The notes beneath the pieces were generated by a model. That model made no database searches. It saw only the letters and a list, made by a program, of their open reading frames with translations, and was not told the origin of the DNA. Source: a virus. Taken from it: a stretch of DNA of 30,818 nt. Location of the stretch: IMG/VR virus record IMGVR_UViG_3300025849_000144, positions 1-30,818 of that record. One strand, given 5' to 3'. Each line of letters starts with the position of its first letter. Positions within the stretch are counted from its first letter, which is position 1. The translations under genes and the position numbers were made by a program. Positions 1 through 6,096 of the stretch are shown piece after piece.

Positions 1-714
1 TGTTTGTTCGAGATGCTTGGCTATAAAGTTGAGTACATAAAGGAAAACGAAGAGAAGCAAAAGAAAGGCGCTAAATCACGCCGTAAAGGTAGCAACGAAG
101 AAAAGGAGATGAGACGTAACAATGTAATCAACGCTCCTAAAATTGATAGCAAAGAAGCTACAAGCCTAAGAGACATTGGTGAATATAACTCACAGGATGC
201 AAAAAATAAGCTAGAAAGCTATAATATTCGTAGCTCATATAATGTTACTGATATTGACTTAGAACTTATGGAGTTCGATGCTGAAGGTAAAGGCCGTACT
301 ACAATCAAAAACATGATTATCGCAAGAGACGGCGACCTTAAAGCAAAAACAACTGAAGAGCTTGTTAAGCAAGAGATGTTTAAAAAGTTCTTTGAATTAA
401 CTGGCATTGATGCTAACGACTTTGGAACTTACAGTCAACAAGATGCGGTAGATTTTCAAGAGTTTATCGATGAAGGCAAAATACAAATAAACAAAGGTAT
501 GAGTATGCCAGCAAAAACGGCTTTTGATATCGCCTTTAAAGACTGTAGCTTATGCCCTAAGACGCCAATGAAAACAATATCTAGTATACTTGTAACAGCG
601 TTTAGGCTTAAGAAGCCTGCCAATAGCGGAATGAGAAAGCAAGGCAAATATATCTACATCGCAACTAAAAACGAAACAGCTGAGAAGTACTACACACAAG
701 TAGCAGGAAAATAA
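1..714 (+). CDS. C-terminal part of a phage replication protein (helicase/primase type), 5' partial
   Basis: The reading frame is open from the first base, so the gene almost certainly starts before the window; the TTG at position 4 is not a convincing start. About 237 residues are visible. A Lys/Glu-rich linker (residues 13-40) is followed by a segment with N-APKIDSKEA-L, then a helical stretch and ELMEFDAEGKGR-T. This order resembles the C-terminal region of large replication or origin-binding helicases of the CyRepA1 kind, from memory of the family pattern. No Walker motif is inside the visible part, so the catalytic region would be upstream. A CxxC-like pair (SLCPKT) lies near residue 180. 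A terminator-like hairpin follows the stop. The family assignment is tentative; the partial, phage-like nature is clear. Confidence 0.4.
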   Translation, partial: CLFEMLGYKVEYIKENEEKQKKGAKSRRKGSNEEKEMRRNNVINAPKIDSKEATSLRDIGEYNSQDAKNKLESYNIRSSYNVTDIDLELMEFDAEGKGRTTIKNMIIARDGDLKAKTTEELVKQEMFKKFFELTGIDANDFGTYSQQDAVDFQEFIDEGKIQINKGMSMPAKTAFDIAFKDCSLCPKTPMKTISSILVTAFRLKKPANSGMRKQGKYIYIATKNETAEKYYTQVAGK

Positions 715-719
715 TCAAA

Positions 720-741
720 AAGGGGTGAAAGCCCCTTGACT
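720..741 (+). terminator. Hairpin after the replication gene, overlapping the next promoter
   Basis: AAGGGG (720-725) pairs with CCCCTT (732-737) around loop TGAAAG. No long T-run follows, so termination would be weak. The 3' arm ends in the TT of the -35 box TTGACT (736-741), so stop and start signals share bases. Confidence 0.4.
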
Positions 742-764
742 TGTACAATAATATTATGTATTAT
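736..764 (+). promoter_or_regulatory. sigma70-type promoter, AT-rich class
   Basis: TTGACT (736-741), a 17-bp spacer and TATTAT (759-764), followed by TAATAT. It sits 34 bp before the start of the 103-residue gene and fits an operon of three overlapping genes. Confidence 0.65.
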
Positions 765-797
765 TAATATATCTTAATAAATAAAGGTGAAAATAAG

Positions 798-1109
798 ATG
801 AAAGAATATAAACAAACATTAATTGAAGTTCTACATAAAGAGTTTAAAGACCAAAACACTTTCTTTGATATCTTTGCAGGTAAGGGCCTAGCATCAAACA
901 CATTTGAGTGGGACGAAAAAACACTACATGCTACTATGACAATCCCAAAAGGCGTTAAAGATATTGTCGACGATAGCTTTGAAATATTCACAGATACCGT
1001 CAGAGACTTTATGAAAACTAAAGTAGCGCCAGAAGGTATGACGTACAGGGTTAATACGTACGAGCGTAAGGGTAATCTAATTCTAAAACTAGAAGCAAAG
1101 GTGAAGTAA
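798..1109 (+). CDS. Unknown 103-residue phage protein
   Basis: I do not recognise this protein. It is a soluble alpha/beta-looking chain without membrane segment or cysteines. AAGGTGA ends about 7 bases before the ATG and supports the start. The stop overlaps the next start by one base (TAATG at 1106-1110), so it is translationally coupled to the RecU-like nuclease gene and led by the promoter at 736. A role beside recombination or replication is suggested by position only. Confidence 0.7.
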   Translation: MKEYKQTLIEVLHKEFKDQNTFFDIFAGKGLASNTFEWDEKTLHATMTIPKGVKDIVDDSFEIFTDTVRDFMKTKVAPEGMTYRVNTYERKGNLILKLEAKVK

Positions 1110-1624
1110 TGAAAACAATGACAGGTAAAGCATTTGAACAAAGGTTCAAGCAAGCCTGCGATGAGCAAGGCGTATTAATTATACGTCTTCGCGATGCAGG
1201 TTACCAAGGCGAGCAAACATCTCAAAGACGTTTTACGATAAAGAACGTTGCAGACTGTATTGTATTCGACGGAACAAAGTTTGTAGTATGTGAACTTAAA
1301 CACAGAAAAAGCTCACTGGCATTTAAAGACATATCTCAATATAAAGACATCAAAAAGATTAATGATTTTATTGAGAGCAATGGCATGCACAATGCGACAG
1401 CCGGGCTACTGGTATGTTTTGGCTCAATGGACAAGATATACTGGGTACATATTGCAATGATAGATGAGCTTAAACACATGACGAGCAAAAAGTCATTTAA
1501 TTTTAAAGACTGCCAAAAGCTTGAGTTAGATCATCCTTTGATGTGCATGAAGGTTGATGCGATCATACCGCCGAGAAAGCGCACACAACGCATAGATACG
1601 AGCTTTATAGGAGATGCAATATGA
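1109..1624 (+). CDS. RecU-like Holliday junction resolvase / PD-(D/E)xK nuclease
   Basis: The 171-residue protein opens with G6-xx-FE10, the start typical of RecU-type resolvases, followed by an arginine-rich stretch. The nuclease core is visible as NVADCIVFDGTKFVVCELK, giving D49 and E62-x-K64 of the PD-(D/E)xK fold, then a helix with SQYKDIKKIN. RecU enzymes cut four-way junctions; in phages such enzymes resolve branched DNA before packaging. It sits in a three-gene overlapping operon, one base after the preceding gene and four bases (ATGA) into the next. The length is close to that of small RecU proteins. A VRR-NUC-type nuclease is the main alternative; the fold class is more certain than the substrate. 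Confidence 0.68.
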   Translation: MKTMTGKAFEQRFKQACDEQGVLIIRLRDAGYQGEQTSQRRFTIKNVADCIVFDGTKFVVCELKHRKSSLAFKDISQYKDIKKINDFIESNGMHNATAGLLVCFGSMDKIYWVHIAMIDELKHMTSKKSFNFKDCQKLELDHPLMCMKVDAIIPPRKRTQRIDTSFIGDAI

Positions 1625-1974
1625 TAAACGCAGTATTAGGCAAAGTTACTAACGGGCCGTCTGAGTGCGTTATTGTTGGCAAATATGACAGAGGGGTTTT
1701 TACTTATAGTTCATCTTCATATTGTAATGGTGTGTTAGATGAGGAAAAGGATTTTGCAAATATATTTGAAGTAGAAGACTATCTTAATAAGTGGTTACCT
1801 ACATCTAAACTTAAGGTTTATGATATGGTATCTATAACAAGAATTTTTGAAGATATTGTAAATGATAAAAGTTTTTGTGCTTTTGATTATTATCTTCAGA
1901 TGTACGATCATGTGGAAGAGGTGGTGGATATGATAAATAATCTAAAAGAATGCTATAAATTAAGATTAATTTAA
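1621..1974 (+). CDS. Unknown 117-residue protein, last gene of the RecU operon
   Basis: Not recognised. The start overlaps the stop of the RecU-like gene as ATGA, so it is likely translated by coupling. It is rich in aromatic residues and serine in the first third (FTYSSSSYCNG), then acidic and helical. Codon use is more AT-rich (many TAT, GAT, AAT) than in the resolvase just before it, which may mean separate origin. A promoter for the next unit follows directly. Confidence 0.65.
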   Translation: MINAVLGKVTNGPSECVIVGKYDRGVFTYSSSSYCNGVLDEEKDFANIFEVEDYLNKWLPTSKLKVYDMVSITRIFEDIVNDKSFCAFDYYLQMYDHVEEVVDMINNLKECYKLRLI

Positions 1975-1982
1975 AAAAACAC

Positions 1983-2010
1983 TTGCAATCTAATTAAGAT
2001 TATTTAATAA
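1983..2010 (+). promoter_or_regulatory. sigma70-type promoter, AT-rich class
   Basis: TTGCAA (1983-1988) and TAATAA (2005-2010) with a 16-bp spacer, in a TTTAATAAT context like the other early promoters. The expected transcript start near 2017 lies at the base of a strong hairpin. Confidence 0.5.
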
Positions 2011-2017
2011 TACAAAT

Positions 2018-2043
2018 ATGGAAGGCGGAAAGTCCGCCTCCAT
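2018..2043 (+). promoter_or_regulatory. 5' leader stem-loop
   Basis: ATGG-A-AGGCGGA (2018-2029) pairs with TCCGCCT-CCAT (2033-2043) around loop AAG; one A is bulged. The hairpin begins at the predicted 5' end of the mRNA and lies 26 bases before the next gene. There is no T-run, so a leader structure is more likely than a terminator. Confidence 0.55.
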
Positions 2044-2068
2044 TAACTAAAATATAAGGTATATTATT

Positions 2069-2293
2069 ATGAACACTCAAACAAATAACTCAAAACAAGT
2101 AGCTTTCCGTATGTTACCAGTAGACCAGCAAATCGCTATCACTAAGAAGCGCAAAGAGAAGCAAGACGCTGAAGCAAATGCAATTATAATGAAGCAGTAC
2201 AAACAGCGCGTACTTAGTGAAGTACTAGCAGTATCTGCATTAATTATGACAGCTACCGCAACAATCATCCTAGCAATCAACGGAGTGGCATAA
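2069..2293 (+). CDS. Small membrane protein with C-terminal anchor
   Basis: 74 residues: a polar, Lys/Arg-rich helical N-terminal part (residues 1-46), then one hydrophobic segment of about 22 residues (roughly 49-71, LAVSALIMTATATIILAI). By the positive-inside rule the basic N-terminal part should stay in the cytoplasm. The start follows AAGGT at 2056, in a 26-base initiation segment that recurs before the 2915 gene with one mismatch. Function unknown; early membrane proteins of this size in phages often act on the host envelope, but nothing here proves that. Confidence 0.65.
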   Translation: MNTQTNNSKQVAFRMLPVDQQIAITKKRKEKQDAEANAIIMKQYKQRVLSEVLAVSALIMTATATIILAINGVA

Positions 2294-2294
2294 A

Positions 2295-2513
2295 ATGGAC
2301 AACAAACATTATGAAAATTGGGAGTTGTTATCAAGTGCTATTGATGGCAACAGAGCAACCATAAAGCGAATGGAAGATTTGTTTAAACAGAACCCTAAAG
2401 GGGTAGATTTGAATAAACTAATTAGCATGATCGATCATGCTAAAGAAGACACAAAGAAGCTTGTTTTAGCAGAAACTAGAATATTTGGAGGCCCTTATTC
2501 AGTGCATAAATGA
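2295..2513 (+). CDS. Unknown 72-residue helical protein
   Basis: Not recognised. It is mostly helical and charged, without membrane segment. It starts two bases after the stop of the membrane protein gene; GGAGTGG in the end of that gene can serve as ribosome binding site. The two are probably one operon, closed by the terminator at 2543-2574. Confidence 0.6.
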   Translation: MDNKHYENWELLSSAIDGNRATIKRMEDLFKQNPKGVDLNKLISMIDHAKEDTKKLVLAETRIFGGPYSVHK

Positions 2514-2542
2514 TATTATAGGGCATACCATTTTAGTAATTT

Positions 2543-2574
2543 AAAGGGTGATTTTTTATGAATCGCCCTTTTTT
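2543..2574 (+). terminator. Rho-independent terminator
   Basis: AAAGGGTGATT (2543-2553) pairs with AATCGCCCTTT (2561-2571) with one G-T pair, loop of 7, then more T to 2574. It ends the two-gene unit before a 400-bp non-coding gap. Confidence 0.75.
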
Positions 2575-2669
2575 GTGTTTTGGCGCTGGTGGCGTGTAAA
2601 AATGCTTGGCGAGGTGGATAAAGTCGTTTAAAATCAATGCTTAGGCAAAATAATACGTTTTGTGATATC

Positions 2670-2748
2670 AAGTGCAACGTTTTGTGACACCCTATATATA
2701 TAGTAATTGCAAAAACGTTGCACTTACTTAATTCGCTACGCTCACTTT
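2670..2748 (+). repeat. Dispersed intergenic repeat, copy A
   Basis: Inverted arms: AAGTGCAACGTTTT from 2670 and its complement ending at 2725, around a loop with ACACCCTATATATA and TAGTAATT. Then follows TTAATTCGCTACGCTCACTTT to 2748, shared with copies B-D (which read CTCC instead of CTAC). After 2748 a T-rich stretch and TCCATTGGAT replace the second hairpin of the other copies. A partial echo, ACGTTTTGTGA, lies just before it at 2655. It sits in the 2514-2914 gap, which otherwise holds only the terminator at 2543 and the promoter at 2834. Confidence 0.85.
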
Positions 2749-2833
2749 GTTTTTCTTTTTTGTTGTGTTTCCATTGGATTTGTCAACCTGATAGCTGTTT
2801 TTGAAATTATTTTAATTTATTTATAAAAAAGAC

Positions 2834-2862
2834 TTGCAATGTGTTTGATATTTAGTTATATT
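2834..2862 (+). promoter_or_regulatory. sigma70-type promoter, AT-rich class
   Basis: TTGCAA (2834-2839), 17 bp, TATATT (2857-2862), then AATAAT. It leads the 148-residue gene at 2915. The same boxes and downstream bases recur at 16541-16569. Confidence 0.65.
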
Positions 2863-2867
2863 AATAA

Positions 2868-2884
2868 TGTACCAACGGGGTACA
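2868..2884 (+). promoter_or_regulatory. 5' leader stem-loop
   Basis: TGTACC (2868-2873) pairs with GGTACA (2879-2884), loop AACGG. It lies at the predicted start of the transcript from the promoter at 2834. Confidence 0.5.
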
Positions 2885-2914
2885 CAATATTAATTAATAA
2901 GAAGGTATACTATT

Positions 2915-3361
2915 ATGAACACTCAAATTACTAAAAACGAAAACACTGTTAGCTTTAAATATTTCAACCCTGTATCAAAATCGTTTGATGTATACTATAT
3001 CAATAAGGAAAGTTTGGCGGCCACGTTAGTAACAAAAGATGGTAATGTTATCATCGCAACAGATAATTCAATGAAGCAAGTTATTTATTTTCACGACAGA
3101 GAATTTGCTACAGAGTTCGCAGAGTCATTAATGATACTTGCAGACGCTTCACCTGTTATGGTTAAATCATTCTTGGACGGAATCTTTTTCATCCGCCACA
3201 ACTCGTGCCCTATGGTTATATGCAAACACCAAGGTGATTATTTTAATCTTATAATTACCATTAAGGGACACGATCAGAACTCAAAACACGGTTTGTTTGT
3301 GCAAAAAGTAAGAGTACAGACAGAGAAGCAAGCAGAATATTTAATCAACCAATTAACTTAA
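2915..3361 (+). CDS. Unknown 148-residue protein
   Basis: Not recognised. It appears alpha/beta, with no membrane segment; cysteines occur at SCPMVICKH near residue 105. The start is fixed by AAGGTATA 12 bases before the ATG. The first codons (ATGAACACTCAAA) and 13 bases before them match the 2069 gene with one mismatch, although the proteins differ afterwards. It is the first gene after repeat copy A and has its own promoter. Confidence 0.65.
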   Translation: MNTQITKNENTVSFKYFNPVSKSFDVYYINKESLAATLVTKDGNVIIATDNSMKQVIYFHDREFATEFAESLMILADASPVMVKSFLDGIFFIRHNSCPMVICKHQGDYFNLIITIKGHDQNSKHGLFVQKVRVQTEKQAEYLINQLT

Positions 3362-3371
3362 TTATTAAACA

Positions 3372-3388
3372 GGAGGGCTAAGCCCTCC
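3372..3388 (+). promoter_or_regulatory. Intergenic hairpin before the regulator gene
   Basis: GGAGGG (3372-3377) pairs with CCCTCC (3383-3388). No T-run follows. It may be a leader or processing structure like those at 2018 and 2868, though no convincing promoter precedes it. Confidence 0.4.
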
Positions 3389-3410
3389 ATAATCACAAAG
3401 GTAAAACAAA

Positions 3411-3659
3411 ATGAAAAACGCACTTAACCCAGTAGACCAACGAGCAGCCAACAACCTAAAGTCAATATGGCTACAACATAAAGAAAAAAGAAAAACAACT
3501 CAATCAGAGTTCGCGGAGTCAATTGGCATAAGTCAAAGCAAGTTTGCTTTGTACTTAAATGGCCACTACCCTATCTCTCTCAACAACCTCGTTTTCTTTG
3601 CTGACGCATTAGACTGCAACTGCTCAGATATTCGACCAGAAGTAAAGGATAAAAGATAA
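3411..3659 (+). CDS. Small Cro/CI-type helix-turn-helix regulator
   Basis: 82 residues. Residues about 28-76 fit an XRE helix-turn-helix domain: TQSEFAESIGISQSKFALYL (helices 2 and 3 with the GIS turn), then NGHYPISLNNLVFFADAL. It lacks any dimerisation or protease domain, so it looks Cro-sized rather than a full repressor. Such proteins bind operators and switch transcription of neighbouring promoters. AAAGGT ends about 7 bases before the ATG. Its stop overlaps the next start (TAATG), so it is coupled to a small membrane protein. The target sites are unknown. Confidence 0.8.
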   Translation: MKNALNPVDQRAANNLKSIWLQHKEKRKTTQSEFAESIGISQSKFALYLNGHYPISLNNLVFFADALDCNCSDIRPEVKDKR

Positions 3660-3892
3660 TGGAATACAGTTTATTATTATTTGTTTGGCCAGTGGCATTG
3701 ATATTAGCAATGTCATTAGGCGCAACCATTGGTATCGGAATCTACCACCTCATCCACCTCACCGCGTCAACGATAGTTGATTTAACTTGTAACGCATCAG
3801 GGGCGATTAAACAGGAGCGAGGCATACAAGACGTACTCAACTCAATCCAACGCCACAGGCGCAAGCGAGAGCGCGAGAAGGGGCGATCATAA
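3659..3892 (+). CDS. Small membrane protein coupled to the regulator
   Basis: 77 residues. A long hydrophobic N-terminal stretch (about residues 4-40, LLLFVWPVALILAMSLGATI then GIYHLIHL) gives one or two membrane passes. The C-terminal tail is strongly basic (RHRRKREREKGR) and should be cytoplasmic. The start overlaps the stop of the HTH gene by one base. Function not recognised. Confidence 0.6.
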   Translation: MEYSLLLFVWPVALILAMSLGATIGIGIYHLIHLTASTIVDLTCNASGAIKQERGIQDVLNSIQRHRRKREREKGRS

Positions 3893-3920
3893 TTCCCGAC
3901 TATAAAGAAAGAATCTACCG

Positions 3921-3942
3921 CAAGCCCTTGATTTAGGGCTTG
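3921..3942 (+). terminator. Hairpin with TTGATT in its loop
   Basis: CAAGCCC (3921-3927) pairs with GGGCTTG (3936-3942); the loop is TTGATTTA. No T-run follows. The loop could act as a -35 box, but the best -10 at 17 bp (ATAAAA, 3951-3956) is poor. It lies 33 bases before the next gene and may be terminator remnant, leader or both. Confidence 0.4.
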
Positions 3943-3974
3943 CTATAGCAATAAAAAACAAAAGGTATAAGATT

Positions 3975-4469
3975 ATGAACATATCCACAGAATTAAAAAA
4001 GCACGTATCAGGTGAGTTAAGTATGTACAATAACAACAATATAATAAATATTGTACGCAAAAGACTAACAAACAAAGCTAATGAAAAAATAAAACTAATG
4101 GCATTTAATGTTAATGCAGCAAGAAAGCACCCACTAGTATCAGAAGTTACTTACGGCGTGACTAGCTATCATGACGATGATGTCGAATACTCAACAACAA
4201 GAATTAAGGTTAAAGTTGAGTTAGATGAGTTTAGGACAATATACAATATAGAATGCACAGCCAACGTTTGCGATGAGCTGTGTAAGTATATGTCCGACAG
4301 ATTCGGGCGGGATGGGTTTATACTTTCTAATGAAATTGTAAGCTTAAATAGTAAAGATGAGGAAAAGAGACAGATGATAATTGATTTATTAAGTAGATTT
4401 GAAAAAACCCAAGAACAACAACCATCCACCACGCCCCGAACATTCGGGGCTTTTCATTACCTAAAATAA
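3975..4469 (+). CDS. Unknown 164-residue protein whose end overlaps a terminator
   Basis: Not recognised. The first half is basic and helical; the middle alternates charged beta strands (TTRIKVKVELDEF). AAGGTATA precedes the ATG as in several other early genes. The last codons, from TPRTFGAF onward, are written by the terminator hairpin at 4433-4454, so the tail of the protein is probably a by-product of that overlap. Confidence 0.65.
   Translation: MNISTELKKHVSGELSMYNNNNIINIVRKRLTNKANEKIKLMAFNVNAARKHPLVSEVTYGVTSYHDDDVEYSTTRIKVKVELDEFRTIYNIECTANVCDELCKYMSDRFGRDGFILSNEIVSLNSKDEEKRQMIIDLLSRFEKTQEQQPSTTPRTFGAFHYLK
4433..4454 (+). terminator. Terminator inside the 3' end of a coding region
   Basis: GCCCCGAA (4433-4440) pairs with TTCGGGGC (4443-4450), followed by TTTT. 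It lies within the last 13 codons of the preceding gene. Confidence 0.65.
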
Positions 4470-4482
4470 TTTAAAATAAAAC

Positions 4483-4511
4483 TTGTAAAAAAAAATAATA
4501 TTAAGTATTAT
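4483..4511 (+). promoter_or_regulatory. sigma70-type promoter, AT-rich class
   Basis: TTGTAA (4483-4488), 17 bp, TATTAT (4506-4511), then TAATAATAAG. A small hairpin (AGGG 4524-4527 with CCCT 4534-4537) follows near the transcript start. The whole leader is nearly repeated at 4869-4925. Confidence 0.65.
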
Positions 4512-4565
4512 TAATAATAAGTAAGGGGAAAGGCCCTGACCTAAAATAATATAAGGACTAATAAA

Positions 4566-4865
4566 ATGAAATTAATATCCATAAGAATCCCAGATAATCA
4601 CCACACACCTAACACGCTAGAATCTACCGCAGGAACAGCCCTAAGGCTAATCAACGGCAGGATGGCTAACAAAGTACTGATACTACTACCAAAGGCTACG
4701 CCGTTGCGTGAAGAGCTTTTTGAGCACAATGAAAAATCAAGCGTAAAAATAATTGAAGGTTACGAGAAAGCGGCGGCGGTAGATGTTGGCGAGTTCGATC
4801 ATGTTATATATGGCCCCGGCTCGTTTAAAAGTTTTTATGAAATAATTAAAAGTAATTTAAAATAA
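4566..4865 (+). CDS. Unknown 99-residue protein, single-gene unit
   Basis: Not recognised. Alternating hydrophobic and polar segments (KVLILLPKATPL, then VKIIEGYEKAAAV and VIYGPGS) suggest a small alpha/beta fold. ATAAGGA lies about 8 bases before the ATG. It has its own promoter (4483), and another nearly identical promoter/leader follows it, so it is transcribed as a short separate unit. Confidence 0.65.
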   Translation: MKLISIRIPDNHHTPNTLESTAGTALRLINGRMANKVLILLPKATPLREELFEHNEKSSVKIIEGYEKAAAVDVGEFDHVIYGPGSFKSFYEIIKSNLK

Positions 4866-4868
4866 AGC

Positions 4869-4897
4869 TTGTATTAATATCCGGTATTTAGTATTAT
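4869..4897 (+). promoter_or_regulatory. sigma70-type promoter, AT-rich class
   Basis: TTGTAT (4869-4874), 17 bp, TATTAT (4892-4897), then TAATAATAAGG and the same AGGGGAAAGGCCCT leader hairpin as the promoter at 4483. Confidence 0.65.
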
Positions 4898-4951
4898 TAA
4901 TAATAAGGAAGGGGAAAGGCCCTAACCTAAAATAAATAAGGTAAAAATAAG

Positions 4952-5422
4952 ATGAATAATTTAATAAACAAAATCCAAAGCCAACTAGGTAAAATCGGAA
5001 CAAGAGAAAATGTTTTCGACATGCTAACAGCTGAAGAGCTTAAGGTTATCTTTATTAATAAAGAAATTAATCCAAATAATGGTTTGGCTCTTGAAGATGA
5101 GTTTTTAAACTGTAACGGCCAACTACTTGAGCAAATGACTGACTCAAAAAATTGCGACACTGATTATTTTCATGAATTATTATTAGACCATTTAGAAGAT
5201 ATGGATAATTCTGAGATTATCAAAACATACACCGAACACATCAACGCAATTGAAGGTGGCGAAGTACTTAGCGATAAGATGTTTGATTTTGTAAACAAAG
5301 AAACAACACAAGAAACACTTGAAGCTTACAACCTATATAGAGAGGTAGAGGCGGCGTTAGATGCTGACGTAATGAAAGCTATTGAAAAATACCAAGATAA
5401 AGCACTAAACCTAATGGAATAA
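4952..5422 (+). CDS. Unknown acidic 156-residue protein
   Basis: Not recognised. It is acidic and predicted almost wholly helical (long runs such as EAYNLYREVEAALDADVMKA near the C-terminus). AAGGT lies about 9 bases before the ATG. It is the last gene before the packaging genes, with its own promoter (4869) and a hairpin after the stop. Confidence 0.65.
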   Translation: MNNLINKIQSQLGKIGTRENVFDMLTAEELKVIFINKEINPNNGLALEDEFLNCNGQLLEQMTDSKNCDTDYFHELLLDHLEDMDNSEIIKTYTEHINAIEGGEVLSDKMFDFVNKETTQETLEAYNLYREVEAALDADVMKAIEKYQDKALNLME

Positions 5423-5429
5423 AAACAAA

Positions 5430-5445
5430 AGCCCCGAAAGGGGCT
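5430..5445 (+). terminator. Hairpin at the end of the early region
   Basis: AGCCCC (5430-5435), loop GAAA, GGGGCT (5440-5445). The following bases are TTAAAAAA, so the T-run is minimal on the + strand. The same hairpin core occurs at 17605-17627 with a good T-run. Confidence 0.5.
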
Positions 5446-5467
5446 TAAAAAATAAATAAAATAAAGC

Positions 5468-5496
5468 TTGACATTAAGTTCACTTAATATTATTAT
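5468..5496 (+). promoter_or_regulatory. Near-consensus sigma70 promoter before the packaging operon
   Basis: TTGACA (5468-5473), 17 bp, TATTAT (5491-5496). The predicted start near 5503 is followed only about 25 bases later by a strong terminator, so the primary product would be a transcript of about 50 bases unless polymerase reads through. Confidence 0.7.
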
Positions 5497-5502
5497 ACTT
5501 AT

Positions 5503-5551
5503 AACATATAAATACCTTATACTTTTACCCCTTACTTGTAAGGGGTTTTTT
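5503..5551 (+). ncRNA. Possible short leader RNA between promoter and terminator
   Basis: Predicted only from the spacing of the promoter (5468-5496) and terminator (5527-5551). No coding sequence fits. It could be a small RNA or an attenuated leader of the late operon. Confidence 0.3.
5527..5551 (+). terminator. Rho-independent terminator upstream of the terminase genes
   Basis: CCCCTTAC (5528-5535) pairs with GTAAGGGG (5538-5545); TTTTTT follows. The stem is strong and the T-run good. Confidence 0.75.
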
Positions 5552-5552
5552 A

Positions 5553-5581
5553 TTGATTAAATTATTATAACGTGATAAAAT
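5553..5581 (+). promoter_or_regulatory. sigma70-type promoter for the packaging operon
   Basis: TTGATT (5553-5558), 17 bp, TAAAAT (5576-5581), 26 bp before the small terminase start. It lies just after the terminator, so the terminase genes need not depend on read-through from 5468. Confidence 0.5.
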
Positions 5582-5607
5582 AAAAGAAACACTTTGAGGT
5601 TATAAAG

Positions 5608-6084
5608 ATGACAAATAAAAAATCAACCGCAACAGACAAACCGAAGGTTACTAAAAGAGTAACAAAGGGCAGGCCAAAAGCTACTAAGAAGATAGCAAGA
5701 GGAAAGCCAGAACACAAACCAACCAAAGCAAAGCGCGACACGGTAGCTATGCACGCTATGGTAGGCACGCCGCAAGAAGATATAGCCAGAGTATTAGGCA
5801 TCGACCCCAAGACGCTCAGAAAGCATTACAGGGACGATCTAGACCTAGCAACAGCTTCAGCCAATGCCGACATTGGTGGAGCGTTATATAGGCAAGCAAT
5901 TGATGGCAATGTATCAGCACAAATATTTTGGCTCAAGACTCGCGCAGGCTTTAGAGAGAAGAGTGAAGTAGATTTGACAAGCTCAGACGGTTCAATGACG
6001 CCTACAGGCTTCGACATTAACTTTATAGAGGCCAAAGCGCCCGATGTGGAAGATGATGACGATAACGGCAAGCACGACTACTAA
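5608..6084 (+). CDS. terS: Terminase small subunit
   Basis: 158 residues. The N-terminal 45 residues are very Lys/Arg-rich. Then follows a helix-turn-helix (about residues 46-75, MVGTPQEDIARVLGIDPKTL) and GGALYRQAIDGNVSAQIFWLKTRAGF, typical of small terminase subunits (residues 90-120); the C-terminus is acidic. The small subunit recognises the packaging site on phage DNA and loads the large subunit. It lies 12 bases before the large subunit gene, the usual order. GAGG lies about 9 bases before the ATG. Confidence 0.85.
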   Translation: MTNKKSTATDKPKVTKRVTKGRPKATKKIARGKPEHKPTKAKRDTVAMHAMVGTPQEDIARVLGIDPKTLRKHYRDDLDLATASANADIGGALYRQAIDGNVSAQIFWLKTRAGFREKSEVDLTSSDGSMTPTGFDINFIEAKAPDVEDDDDNGKHDY

Positions 6085-6096
6085 CAGGGATTAATC

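Noticed and set aside
2558-2599. 13-codon frame beginning at the shared GGTGATTTTTTATG
   Set aside because: It lies in a terminator and is too short to support as a gene.
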